Shown here: piece after piece, positions 1 through 7,780 of the stretch
Layout of the letters: each line of letters opens with the position of its first letter
Position numbering within the stretch: the first letter of the stretch is position 1
Assembly: GCF_002163625.1 (NCBI RefSeq)
Contig: NZ_CP020892.1
Span: forward strand, 2,170,001-2,234,000
Direction of reading: 5' to 3'
Origin: Pseudomonas sp. M30-35
Lineage (GTDB): Bacteria > Pseudomonadota > Gammaproteobacteria > Pseudomonadales > Pseudomonadaceae
Length of the DNA stretch: 64,000 nt
Notes under the pieces: generated by a model
Seen by the model: the letters and a program-made list of their open reading frames with translations, nothing else
The model's database searches: none
What the model was told of the DNA's origin: nothing
Made by a program: the position numbers and the translations under genes

Positions 1-159
1 GTGCACATCACCCAGGACGATAAGGAAGCGTTTAACGGGGTAAAGGTCCCGTAGTGCATCAACAAACTGCTGAAATTCCTCCGGACTGGTGTGAGCGGGC
101 AAGCTGATGACGTCACCGTCGCGCAGCTCAAGTCTGCGGATATTTTCTGGCAGAGTCAT
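1..159 (-). CDS. Small phage protein downstream of endolysin, partial
   Basis: An open frame begins with ATG at 159 and runs off the left edge, giving 53 residues (MTLPENIRRLELRDGD...). The start overlaps the endolysin stop in an ATGA arrangement, which supports translation as part of the lysis cassette. The visible part is soluble, with no membrane helix or lipobox, so it does not look like an Rz/Rz1 spanin N-terminus. I do not recognise the family. Its place corresponds to the short genes that follow the endolysin in P2-like Pseudomonas phages. Confidence 0.6.
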   Translation of the reverse strand, partial: MTLPENIRRLELRDGDVISLPAHTSPEEFQQFVDALRDLYPVKRFLIVLGDVH

Positions 160-998
160 GCCGCTGCCTTCTCACAGCCGCATGCTGTGTGCCGCTGATA
201 AGCGCGTTCGAGTTTCACGTCGTACAGGTTGCGAGCGTATGCGGGGCCGTTGTAGCGCTTGGCGAACTCTGCCCACTTCTTGGCCTTGAGTGCTTTGTGC
301 AACGCTGGATCGGCTTCGATGAAACGAACAAAGGCATCGAGCTGCTCGGCCTCGCTCTTGGCCATCTGCTCTGCAAAGTCTTGAACGCTGCTGTAGCCGA
401 GCAACTCCCAGTGGTAGCCCATGATCTGGAACGCGCCCCAGCTGGCGGAGGAAAGGGCGCAGCTGTCATCGATCATGCGGGCACGTGCCAGGCGCTGATG
501 TTCAGCCGTTCCGCCCGCGTAACCACCTGGCTTTGGATTGACTAAGTTGGGGTTGGTGAGCACGAGCTCATCAGCATGCTGTTTCAGTTGAGAGGCATCA
601 TCATCGGCATGCACTGGTGTGCTGAGCTGGCGGTACATGACGTGGCGCTCAAAAAGAATGGTTGGTTTGCCGTTGCTGGCGAACCCAGAGCCAAGGCTTT
701 CCACTTCATTCACGGCATACACGCTGGCGAGGTCGACACCTAAGCGTTTAGCCGCGGCTGCCAGGTCAGCGTGACCGAGCAGCAGGACACAACTTGCGCC
801 ACTTAATGCGGCTTGGGTTTTTTGTCCGGCAACACCGTCATCGACCAGCCCGACTTTACGTTGGTACGCACGTACTGCTTTTTCTGTTTCGTCGCCGAAG
901 TCACCATCAGTCACCAACTTTGCACCATTGGCATTGAGCTTTTTTTGCAATTGGCTGACAGCTTGTGAGCGGTCGCCATGGCGCAACTTAACAGTCAT
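156..998 (-). CDS. Phage endolysin: peptidoglycan-binding plus N-acetylmuramidase domain
   Basis: The product (280 aa) degrades the cell wall at the end of the lytic cycle. Residues about 1-65 form a peptidoglycan-binding type 1 domain (LRHGDRSQAVSQLQKKL, then DGDFGDETEKAV). The rest is a DUF3380-type N-acetylmuramidase. Its probable catalytic glutamate lies in the NEVESLGSGF segment, followed by the family hallmark ILFERH. The start was set at ATG 998 (MTVKLRH), where it overlaps the upstream holin stop by four bases; the longer frame adds 28 residues unlike the family. There is no signal peptide, so export depends on the holins encoded just upstream. Confidence 0.88.
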   Translation of the reverse strand: MTVKLRHGDRSQAVSQLQKKLNANGAKLVTDGDFGDETEKAVRAYQRKVGLVDDGVAGQKTQAALSGASCVLLLGHADLAAAAKRLGVDLASVYAVNEVESLGSGFASNGKPTILFERHVMYRQLSTPVHADDDASQLKQHADELVLTNPNLVNPKPGGYAGGTAEHQRLARARMIDDSCALSSASWGAFQIMGYHWELLGYSSVQDFAEQMAKSEAEQLDAFVRFIEADPALHKALKAKKWAEFAKRYNGPAYARNLYDVKLERAYQRHTACGCEKAAA

Positions 999-1267
999 AG
1001 GTTTGGCCTCAACAGGGCGGCAAGGTTGCCGCGTGATCGATAACAAAGAATGAATAGCAGTACAGCAATTGCTGTTTGCCATAGGCTGACTGGTGGCTTG
1101 TAAAGCAAGATTTCAAGACCTGCACAGAGCAGGGCAGCGATAAGCAGGCAGGCAATTAGCGATATCCCGCGCCGAATGCGCCCTCCGTTACGTTGGAAAC
1201 ACAGAAGACGCATGGCTGATGCGATATAAGCAACAGCGGCTAGCAGTGGCATGAGATTGGCAAACAT
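995..1267 (-). CDS. Putative phage holin (3-TM type)
   Basis: This small membrane protein (90 aa) probably forms the inner-membrane lesion that releases the endolysin. It has about three hydrophobic segments: near residues 1-18, 34-50 (SLIACLLIAALLCAGLEIL) and 60-76 (TAIAVLLFILCY), with arginine-rich stretches between them. The ATG at 1267 has a strong ribosome site (GGAGGAGG about 9 bases upstream). The stop overlaps the endolysin start by four bases. It resembles the phage holin family found beside DUF3380 lysins in Pseudomonas P2-like phages. It could instead be an antiholin to the neighbouring holin. Confidence 0.7.
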   Translation of the reverse strand: MFANLMPLLAAVAYIASAMRLLCFQRNGGRIRRGISLIACLLIAALLCAGLEILLYKPPVSLWQTAIAVLLFILCYRSRGNLAALLRPNL

Positions 1268-1269
1268 AA

Positions 1270-1635
1270 TTACTGTCCTCCTCCGCGCTTGAACCAAGCC
1301 GGTAGAAAGCCTGAAAAATCTGTTTTCTGGATAAGCTCTAGGGCTTTGAGTGCTATGGGGACAACCAAGCACGCACCAACAAAACCACCGGGACCGGTTT
1401 GGGTTATAGGGGTTTGCGTGACGATTTCAGAAGCGCTCACATAGCCCACGCAAGCTGAGATAAGTAGGCCAATAATGCGTTGCCATGGCTTTATCTCGCT
1501 CTGATGCATGGCAATCAGAGCAGCCCCTATGATTGATCCGAACAGGGCATTGCCGTCGATCAAAGGCATACAGCCTGCAATACCCACGCTCGCTGCAGCG
1601 GCGCACATGACAGCACCTGTGGTTGGCTCAGACAT
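1270..1635 (-). CDS. Putative phage holin
   Basis: The product is a 121-residue membrane protein starting MSEPTTGAV, with hydrophobic segments around residues 10-25, 33-45, 55-72 and 85-100, and a basic C-terminus (WFKRGGG). Its position after gpX and directly before a second holin-like gene and the endolysin fits the P2 gene Y (holin) slot. ATG at 1635 was preferred over 1668 because GGAGG lies at the right spacing upstream. The gene overlaps the preceding papain-like gene by eight bases and stops just before the next start. The family assignment rests on context and topology. Confidence 0.7.
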   Translation of the reverse strand: MSEPTTGAVMCAAAASVGIAGCMPLIDGNALFGSIIGAALIAMHQSEIKPWQRIIGLLISACVGYVSASEIVTQTPITQTGPGGFVGACLVVPIALKALELIQKTDFSGFLPAWFKRGGGQ

Positions 1636-2116
1636 TACGCCTCCATACAACTGTTTGGTCAGGCCCATCGGCCATGTCTATACCAACGAGCGGCAAGCGG
1701 TTGATACGGTCGACTACCTCACCCAACAACGCAGGGCTGTAGCGTTGACCGAGCGCAAAGCCAAGAGCACGGGCGCAGAACTCGCTGCAGAACATGCGTT
1801 TCGGGTCGTCAATGGCCATGGGCAGGATCTGGCTGGCCATAATTCCAAGCCAGTCATAGCCTTTGCCCTGGTGATTTTTAAACACCTCCTCGATCAGTTC
1901 TGAATGTGCCCAAGGCAATGGGATCATGTGCCAATGATCTGGGTTGAAGTCGATTCGTTTGGCGCGTACGCCACCATCCATAGCCGAGGCTGAGAGCCAG
2001 CGGCCATCGGGCATTACGAGTTCACAATGGCTATAGGCTGAGCGCGTCCAAAGTCGGATCAGGCGGTTAAATAGGGTGCCTTTGCTTTTATAGAGCGCTA
2101 AATAAATCAGTCCCAT
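1628..2116 (-). CDS. Permuted papain-like (YiiX/NlpC-P60 type) phage protein
   Basis: The 162-residue protein carries the two hallmarks of circularly permuted papain-like enzymes (YiiX/YaeF group): an early histidine in a YSHCEL context (H30, with E32 nearby) and a later cysteine in FCSEFCA (C110). Members act as cysteine peptidases, amidases or acyltransferases on peptidoglycan or lipid substrates. No signal peptide is visible. The gene overlaps gpX by ten bases and the first holin by eight, so it is translated with the tail-X and lysis genes. It has no counterpart in P2 itself. Cell-wall processing during lysis or virion entry is an inference from location. Confidence 0.65.
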   Translation of the reverse strand: MGLIYLALYKSKGTLFNRLIRLWTRSAYSHCELVMPDGRWLSASAMDGGVRAKRIDFNPDHWHMIPLPWAHSELIEEVFKNHQGKGYDWLGIMASQILPMAIDDPKRMFCSEFCARALGFALGQRYSPALLGEVVDRINRLPLVGIDMADGPDQTVVWRRNV

Positions 2117-2316
2117 AGGTTCACCATTTGTCGTTGCTCGGCTGCGGCCGGGGCGGTGGGGAGTTTGACGCGGCTACCGTGGGGAAGGGTCGTGCCGAGT
2201 TCGGCTAAGCCGGGGTTGGCCTGCAGTACTTGCTCAACCACACCTTTGGTGCGCCCGTAATGACGCCAACACAGTTGGTCGAGGGTGTCGCCCTGCAGGG
2301 CGTATGCAATTTCCAT
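2107..2316 (-). CDS. X: Tail protein X (LysM-like)
   Basis: This 69-residue protein matches P2 gpX: a short LysM-like fold with the pattern GDTLDQLCWRHYGRTKG, then VLQANPGLAELGTTLPHGSRVKLP. GpX is an essential baseplate and tail component in P2. The ATG at 2316 overlaps the stop of gene L by one base (TAATG), indicating translational coupling. The gene order L-X is the same as in P2. Confidence 0.9.
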   Translation of the reverse strand: MEIAYALQGDTLDQLCWRHYGRTKGVVEQVLQANPGLAELGTTLPHGSRVKLPTAPAAAEQRQMVNLWD

Positions 2317-2777
2317 TAGATAAGCTCGACCGTTGTGCGGCGCATACCCAGCAGGTCACTCACAGCCCAGCGGGCATCGCGTCGCAGCTCATCAATCGAT
2401 GCGGTGAGTTCTTCGGCGTTTTTCTCGCCGGTGTTGGTGGTGTCGTAGCTGCGGTAACGCTCGGCCACTTCAACCGAAGTGCTGCAGTAAATGGCGCGCT
2501 GGTACTGGGCCTGCAAAATACTGGCGCCGTTGAGCTGCTCGGCTGGCACGTCTGCCAAGGTGGCATAGCCTTCGGCCTGCCAGCTGACCTTGAGCGGCTT
2601 GAGCAGGCGGTTGACGTTGATGAGTGCGCCAACGATGGCTACTTCTAGGCGCTTATTGGTCACGCTGGGATTGATGCGCTGCGCTTCACGCACGGCCTCT
2701 GCATCTATATCAGGCCAAAAGCCGTCATTACTCAGGGTGAACGCGGCGGCTGTACCACCGGCAATGAATCCACTCAT
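2316..2777 (-). CDS. L: Head completion/stabilization protein gpL
   Basis: At 153 residues this matches P2 gpL, which closes the packaged head before tail joining. Recognisable features are FWPDIDAEAVREAQRINPSVTNKRLEVAIVGA near the start and SVEVAERYRSYDTTNTG later. The gene begins at 2777 with an ATGA overlap to a small upstream gene that P2 does not have between M and L. The stop overlaps the start of gene X. Confidence 0.88.
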   Translation of the reverse strand: MSGFIAGGTAAAFTLSNDGFWPDIDAEAVREAQRINPSVTNKRLEVAIVGALINVNRLLKPLKVSWQAEGYATLADVPAEQLNGASILQAQYQRAIYCSTSVEVAERYRSYDTTNTGEKNAEELTASIDELRRDARWAVSDLLGMRRTTVELI

Positions 2778-3067
2778 TGTGGGCGAGCCCGTTGGTCAGC
2801 CTTGGATATTGCGCGGCGTAACTCTTGCCGGGTGAATTGCGGGTAATTTAAGCAAAGGTTATTAAACGATGATGCTGCATTTCGGGCGATCAAATGCCTT
2901 TCGCGGGAGCTTGCAGGCATTACCTCATTGCGGATGATTGGGCCGGTACAGACTTTGCGGTCGTATTCTTCAGCCGATATTGCATATTGCTCAGCAAGAG
3001 TAGCGAGTAGGACATCATGCGGGCTTTGCTGAAAGCTGCACAGGTACTGTCTTTTAAACTCATCCAT
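2774..3067 (-). CDS. Small phage protein inserted between M and L, unknown function
   Basis: A 97-residue frame lies between gpM and gpL, where P2 has no gene. Evidence for a real gene is the ATGA overlap with the start of L and a modest GCAGG ribosome site seven bases before ATG 3067. The protein is polar, with the pattern EEYDRKVCTGPI...PASSRERHLIARNA, which I associate with a common but unnamed phage protein type. The same frame stays open upstream to the gpM stop at 3178, so an unusual start further upstream is possible. I give no function. Confidence 0.6.
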   Translation of the reverse strand: MDEFKRQYLCSFQQSPHDVLLATLAEQYAISAEEYDRKVCTGPIIRNEVMPASSRERHLIARNAASSFNNLCLNYPQFTRQELRRAISKADQRARPQ

Positions 3068-3175
3068 CGTAATGCCTGCTGTGTTGAATAAGTCGGCGGT
3101 GGTCGGGGCGTCACTTTGGGAAGGAGATAACCCTTGGATCAGCCCCGAGCCGCCGGGGTGCGTGGGGACGCTCGG

Positions 3176-3901
3176 TTAGCTGCTTTCGTTCTCGTTTTCC
3201 AAGGTTGCAGCGTGTTTTTTCAGACAGCGCTCAACGCGGTCTAAATCTTTTTTGCCGCCGCAGTTGTTGTGCAGCTCAATGGCGCGCATCAAATGCAGCT
3301 TGGCGGTTTGCATGTTGTCGTGATCGGTTTCAGCCGGTTTGTCGTCGACCACCATGCCGCTGTAAATCTTGCCCATGGCCAGGTGTAATTTGGCTCTGGC
3401 TTGGTCGGGCATGTCTTCGCTGGCGGTCAGCTGCTCGACTTTGAGCAGCGTATCGAGCGAAAAGCTGTCGCTGCGTTTTTGCGCATTAAGTGCAGCTGTT
3501 GCGATTTCTTCTGCGATAAAGCAGCCGGTGGAGCGGGCAAAGCGGTCAGGCATTACCAATTTGTGCTTGAGAACATAGGCCGCAATCTCGAGGGCGCCTG
3601 TGTAGTCCGCAGTGTCGATGTGCCAAGTCATCATGGTGGTAATGACTTCGTCTTGAGCTCCGTTACCCGCCGCCAGAACGCCCTGAACATAGGGCAGATA
3701 AGCCGGTAGCAGCTGTTTTTTTAGCTCGACTTTGCCCTCTGTGCTCTGGACGTTTTTGAGGCGCAGACGATCCTGTGCCAACTGGCCGAGCTGTAGCTCG
3801 TAGGTGGTTGCGCCCTCCATGCTGATGGCGGGTGATGCGGCTGCGGCCTCGATGGCTGCGCGTTTGCGCAGCTGGTTGCGTTGGGCTGGTGTCAGGTGCA
3901 T
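3176..3901 (-). CDS. M: Terminase small (endonuclease) subunit gpM
   Basis: The 241-residue product matches P2 gpM, the endonuclease subunit of the terminase that cuts at cos. It starts MHLTPAQRNQLRKRAAIEAA and contains PYVQGVLAAGNGAQDEVITTMMTWHIDTADY, typical of the family. The start at 3901 was chosen because it lies ten bases after the gpN stop; an earlier ATG at 3958 would run into gpN. It works with gpP, encoded on the other strand. A possible cos site lies at 9957-9977. Confidence 0.9.
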   Translation of the reverse strand: MHLTPAQRNQLRKRAAIEAAAASPAISMEGATTYELQLGQLAQDRLRLKNVQSTEGKVELKKQLLPAYLPYVQGVLAAGNGAQDEVITTMMTWHIDTADYTGALEIAAYVLKHKLVMPDRFARSTGCFIAEEIATAALNAQKRSDSFSLDTLLKVEQLTASEDMPDQARAKLHLAMGKIYSGMVVDDKPAETDHDNMQTAKLHLMRAIELHNNCGGKKDLDRVERCLKKHAATLENENESS

Positions 3902-3911
3902 GGCGCGCCTC

Positions 3912-4964
3912 TTAGGCTTCGGTCGGTTCTGGGTAGTCGACGGCAGTAATGCCTTCAACCAGAGCTACCAGTCCGAAGTCTTCAATAACGTAGGCTTCGT
4001 TGGAAGACTGGTAATCGGCGATGCGGTCCAGCTCAGGCTCATCTTTCAGGTGACGGCGGCGTGCGCCGTTCTGGTAGTAGATGGACAGGTTGGTGAGTGT
4101 GGTGACCAGCACGGTGTTATCCGGGAAGAACGGTGCGTCGACCACTTGCAGCCCACCCAGGCGGGCGCGGCTGACGATCTCTTGCGCGGCGTTTTCTTCC
4201 TCGTTGGAGTCGGCGCCCTTTTCCACGGCGGCTAGCAGTTTGCTGTGCATAAGGTTGCGCGAAACCAGTACGCGAAGATCTGGACGGCTGCGGTGCCATG
4301 GGTCGAGCATTTGAACGGCATCGAATACCAGGCCGTCGAGGTTGGCATAGTCGCCCTCGAAGACGGTATCTACCCCAGCCACTTTGATGACTTTACGCGG
4401 GCCGATGGTGGCATTGTCGAGCACGCGGTCGGTGGCGCCGGTGCGGATCTTCTGCAGCCAGCCAATGTTGACGTCTTGCAGTAATGGGTTGCTGACACGG
4501 TCGGTGGTGACGGCAGCACTGGTGCCGTTAAAGCCGATCATGATGCGGTCGAGGGCTTGGCGCATGATGATGGCTTTGCTCAACTTGACCTGGAAGTCGG
4601 GGAACTTGGCCCAAGCATCGAGCAAGGCATAGGGGAACGCGCTGTCAAAGTTGGTTTGCTTGCAGGTGTAGGTGTCTTTGCTCAGGGCACTCCGGTTTTG
4701 CGGGCTGCGGGCAGTACCGCCGGCGGTGTCAGTGCGGCTAGCAATCGGTCCATTAACGCCAAGTAAAAGGGCTTCACCGGACTGTTCATCTACGCCAATG
4801 ATGTTGATTTGCTTGAGGAAGCCATCGGACTCCTGCACCGCTACTTCGAGCTTTTGCTGGATGGATGGGTCGACGCTGAATTTTTCGTGGGCGCTGGCCA
4901 CGCCGTTGAGCAAGGCGATTTGCACGGCCAGGGCGGCGAAGGCGAAGCGAGTTTCTTTACGCAT
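3912..4964 (-). CDS. N: Major capsid protein gpN (P2 family)
   Basis: At 350 residues this is the P2-type major capsid protein. The start (MRKETRFAFAALAVQIALLNG) and the following KFSVDPSIQQKLEVAVQESDGFLKQIN align with the P2 pattern of a MRxETR start and a long N-terminal helix that is removed during head maturation. The hydrophobic N-terminus looks like a signal peptide but is not one. A GGAG ribosome site lies nine bases before the ATG. It sits between scaffold O and terminase M, as in P2. Confidence 0.93.
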   Translation of the reverse strand: MRKETRFAFAALAVQIALLNGVASAHEKFSVDPSIQQKLEVAVQESDGFLKQINIIGVDEQSGEALLLGVNGPIASRTDTAGGTARSPQNRSALSKDTYTCKQTNFDSAFPYALLDAWAKFPDFQVKLSKAIIMRQALDRIMIGFNGTSAAVTTDRVSNPLLQDVNIGWLQKIRTGATDRVLDNATIGPRKVIKVAGVDTVFEGDYANLDGLVFDAVQMLDPWHRSRPDLRVLVSRNLMHSKLLAAVEKGADSNEEENAAQEIVSRARLGGLQVVDAPFFPDNTVLVTTLTNLSIYYQNGARRRHLKDEPELDRIADYQSSNEAYVIEDFGLVALVEGITAVDYPEPTEA

Positions 4965-5008
4965 GGGGGTGTTCTCCGGTGAATAGGGTTTTCGGTTGGG
5001 CCGTGGGA

Positions 5009-5863
5009 TCAGTAAGGAGTCAGCAAGGCGCCATCACCGCCAGTTACTACTGGGCGCTGCTGTTGGTGCTGGCTTCGCGTGCCAGCCAACTGCGTTTGGA
5101 GCGCCTTGAATTCGGTGTCGAGGGTGTTGAACTTGGTGCTTAACTCAGCCGTCTTTTTCTGCTCGGCAGTCAGCAAATCGCTGAGCTCTTTGCTGTGTTG
5201 GGCGATGGCCTCAACAGCCTCACCAACGGCGGAGAACTCGTTGTCGTCTTTGGCCTGCTTGCCGCTGAGCAGGGTTTGAACCTTGCTGAACAGCGCTGCA
5301 CCAATACTTGGTTTGTCTTCAATTTCTTCAAAGACCAGTTCTGCCTCCAGCGACTCGGTAAACATTGAGGTGTTGGAGAAGTGGCGGTCTTTGAATGGGC
5401 TTGAGTCTGGTTTTTGCGCCGAAAACTCCAGCACATCGGTGCCCAGGCTGGCCGGTGAGTCGGTAACGGCAAGGCCGACCATGTAAGCCTCGCCGGTGTC
5501 AGCAAAGCTGTCGTCGATTTCGATGGATGTGTAGATTTTTTGCTTGGCTTTGTTGAGCGCGATCAGGTCGGCGGTCGGTTCGATCTGGGCGAACAGGGCC
5601 AGTTTTTTCTGGCCGTTGATATCAACTTCTTCGGCTTTTACCGCGAGCACATCGCCATAGGCTTTGAATGCACCATCTGGCATCAGGCTGCGAAAGTGCT
5701 CAAGCCATACGCGGGCGCCATAGGTCGAGCGGTTGAAGTTTTTAGCGGCTTGTTCAAGCCAGCTGCGTTGAATTTTGCGTTTGTCTGATGTGGCACCTTC
5801 AACGGCGACGCGGAACCAATTGGAGCGGAATTTTTTAGCAGCTGGGTTGGTTGAACTGGCCAT
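5009..5863 (-). CDS. O: Capsid scaffolding protein gpO with protease domain
   Basis: This is the GPO-family scaffold and head-maturation protease (284 aa). The N-terminal half carries the protease region (SKFRSNWFRVAVEGATSDKR-like start, then FNRSTYGARVWLEHFR and YTSIEIDDSFADTGEAYMVGLAVTDSPASLGTD). The C-terminal 100 residues are a charged helical scaffold segment. The start was set at ATG 5863 (MASSTNPAAKKF), preceded by GAGGA at good spacing; the longer frame adds 26 unrelated residues. The gene is divergent from terminase gene P, and capsid gene N follows. Confidence 0.9.
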   Translation of the reverse strand: MASSTNPAAKKFRSNWFRVAVEGATSDKRKIQRSWLEQAAKNFNRSTYGARVWLEHFRSLMPDGAFKAYGDVLAVKAEEVDINGQKKLALFAQIEPTADLIALNKAKQKIYTSIEIDDSFADTGEAYMVGLAVTDSPASLGTDVLEFSAQKPDSSPFKDRHFSNTSMFTESLEAELVFEEIEDKPSIGAALFSKVQTLLSGKQAKDDNEFSAVGEAVEAIAQHSKELSDLLTAEQKKTAELSTKFNTLDTEFKALQTQLAGTRSQHQQQRPVVTGGDGALLTPY

Positions 5864-6019
5864 TCGGGCTTTCCTCAATGCGGTGTCGGCGTTCTGCCGT
5901 TGCGTTGAGGGCATGGTCGGCAGCTGAGCGCTGTCGAGCAATGTGGGGCGTTTGTACAGGGCGGGAGCTACAGATGGCGCCGCTACTTAGGCTCGCGCGA
6001 GGGCGTCAGCATCTGCGCC
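5864..6019. promoter_or_regulatory. Divergent late promoter region between O and P
   Basis: This 156-base gap separates the capsid operon (minus strand) from the P-Q operon (plus strand). P2-family phages place two late promoters here, activated by an Ogr-type zinc-finger protein binding a TGT...ACA dyad. A TGT at 5942-5944 and an ACA at 5956-5958 are separated by 11 bases, one less than the spacing I recall, so the match is weak. No ribosome site is obvious before the P start at 6020. Confidence 0.35.
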
Positions 6020-7780
6020 ATGAATGCTGCCGTTGAAATTCCTATCCGCGATAACCGCCGCCAAGCAAAGTTTTTGTATTGGACGGGTTGGCGCGTCACT
6101 GAAATTGCCGAGTTTTTAGGGGAGAAAGAAAAGACCCTGCATTCATGGAAAGCCCGTGATGAGTGGGATCAGGCTGACAACGTTGAGCGCATTGGCGGGG
6201 CTTTGGAAGCGCGGCTGGTCCAACTGATTTTGAAGGAAGGCAAAACCAGCGGCGATTTCAAAGAGATTGATTTGCTGCATCGCCAGTTGGAGCGTCAAGC
6301 AAGAATTGCGCGCTATCAGAGCGGCGGTACCGAAACCGATTTAAACCCTGGCATTGCCAGGCGCAACGAAGGGCCAAAGAAGAAGCCAAAGCGTAACGAA
6401 TTTGATGAGCAGATGATTGAGCTGCTCACCGAGGCGTTTGTTGAGGGCTGCTTCGATTACCAGTTGGACTGGTACCGGGCGGGCAATCAACGCACCAGGG
6501 CAATTCTCAAAAGCCGCCAGATCGGTGCGACGTATTACTTTGCGCGTGAGGCGTTTCTTGATGCCCTGGTGACCGGGCGCAATCAGATATTTTTGTCAGC
6601 CTCAAAGAATCAGGCGCACATTTTCAAGGCTTACATTCAGGCATTCGCACGTGAGGTTACCGGCGTTGAGTTGACTGGCGATCCAATCATTCTGGCCAAC
6701 GGTGCCGAGCTGCACTTTCTAGGTACCAACGCCCGCACCGCTCAGGGTTACCACGGCAACTTTTATTTCGATGAGTTCTTCTGGACGTTCAAGTTTAACG
6801 AGTTGAACAAGGTCGCCAGCGGCATGGCGATGCAAAAGCAGTATCGACGCACCTATTTCTCAACGCCTTCGAGCATGGGGCATGAGGCTTACACCTTTTG
6901 GACAGGTGAGCGGCTCAACAAAGGCAAGCCAACGGCGCAACACCTGAACATCAACGTTAAGCATGAGGCGTTGCAGCAGGGGCGCTTGTGCGAGGACAAA
7001 ATCTGGCGGCAAATCGTCACCATCCTCGATGCAGAGCAGGGCGGGTGCGATCTTTTTGATATTGATGAGCTGCGCCTTGAGTACAGCGGAGAGGCCTTTT
7101 CCAACCTGCTCATGTGTCAGTTTGTTGATGACGGTGCATCGATCTTCCCGCTCAACGTGCTGCAAAAATGCATGGTCGATACCTTTTACGAATGGGGCGA
7201 TGACTACAAACCATTCGCGGCGCGGCCTTTTGGTGATCGAGCGGTTTGGGTTGGCTATGACCCAGCAGAGACGGGCGACTGTTCGGGCCTAGTGGTTGTG
7301 GCACCGCCACTTGTGCCAGGGGGCAAGTTTAGGGTGCTTGAACGCCACCAAATTCGCGGGATGGACTTTGCCTCACAGGCCGAAACAATCCGGCTGATCA
7401 CTCAGCGCTACTGGGTGACGTATATCGGCATTGATACCACCGGCATGGGCTCTGGCGTAGCCCAGCTGGTTAAGCAGTTCTTCCCGAACGTGAAAACGTT
7501 CAGCTATTCGCCAGAAGTTAAAACCCAACTGGTTCTCAAGGCCTATGACGTGATCCACAAAGGGCGCCTTGAGTTTGATGCCGGTTGGACGGATATGGCC
7601 CAGGCCTTGATGGCTATCCGCAAAACCATGACCGCTAGCGGGCGGCAATCGACCTATACCGCTGGGCGCACAGACGCAACAGGCCACGCCGATCTGGCGT
7701 GGGCTTTATTCCACGCATTGCATAACGAGCCGCTTGAGGGGCAGACAACTGCCAACACTGGGCGGATGGAGATTTTTTGA
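6020..7780 (+). CDS. P: Terminase large subunit (ATPase) gpP
   Basis: The 586-residue packaging ATPase matches P2 gpP. The N-terminus is a helix-turn-helix-like region (WTGWRVTEIAEFLGEKEKTLHSWK) for DNA recognition. The ATPase core has a non-classical Walker A-like segment (KSRQIGATYYFAREA) near residue 165 and a Walker B (FYFDEFFW) near 250. The nuclease-like C-terminus contains VGYDPAETGDCSG and GIDTTGMGSGVAQLV. It packages DNA into the gpN prohead with gpM. The stop overlaps the portal gene start (ATGA). Confidence 0.93.
   Translation: MNAAVEIPIRDNRRQAKFLYWTGWRVTEIAEFLGEKEKTLHSWKARDEWDQADNVERIGGALEARLVQLILKEGKTSGDFKEIDLLHRQLERQARIARYQSGGTETDLNPGIARRNEGPKKKPKRNEFDEQMIELLTEAFVEGCFDYQLDWYRAGNQRTRAILKSRQIGATYYFAREAFLDALVTGRNQIFLSASKNQAHIFKAYIQAFAREVTGVELTGDPIILANGAELHFLGTNARTAQGYHGNFYFDEFFWTFKFNELNKVASGMAMQKQYRRTYFSTPSSMGHEAYTFWTGERLNKGKPTAQHLNINVKHEALQQGRLCEDKIWRQIVTILDAEQGGCDLFDIDELRLEYSGEAFSNLLMCQFVDDGASIFPLNVLQKCMVDTFYEWGDDYKPFAARPFGDRAVWVGYDPAETGDCSGLVVVAPPLVPGGKFRVLERHQIRGMDFASQAETIRLITQRYWVTYIGIDTTGMGSGVAQLVKQFFPNVKTFSYSPEVKTQLVLKAYDVIHKGRLEFDAGWTDMAQALMAIRKTMTASGRQSTYTAGRTDATGHADLAWALFHALHNEPLEGQTTANTGRMEIF

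Noticed and set aside
4878..4964. Hydrophobic N-terminus of the capsid protein considered as a signal peptide
   Set aside because: P2 gpN proteins start with a similar helix that is removed in head maturation; the protein is not exported.
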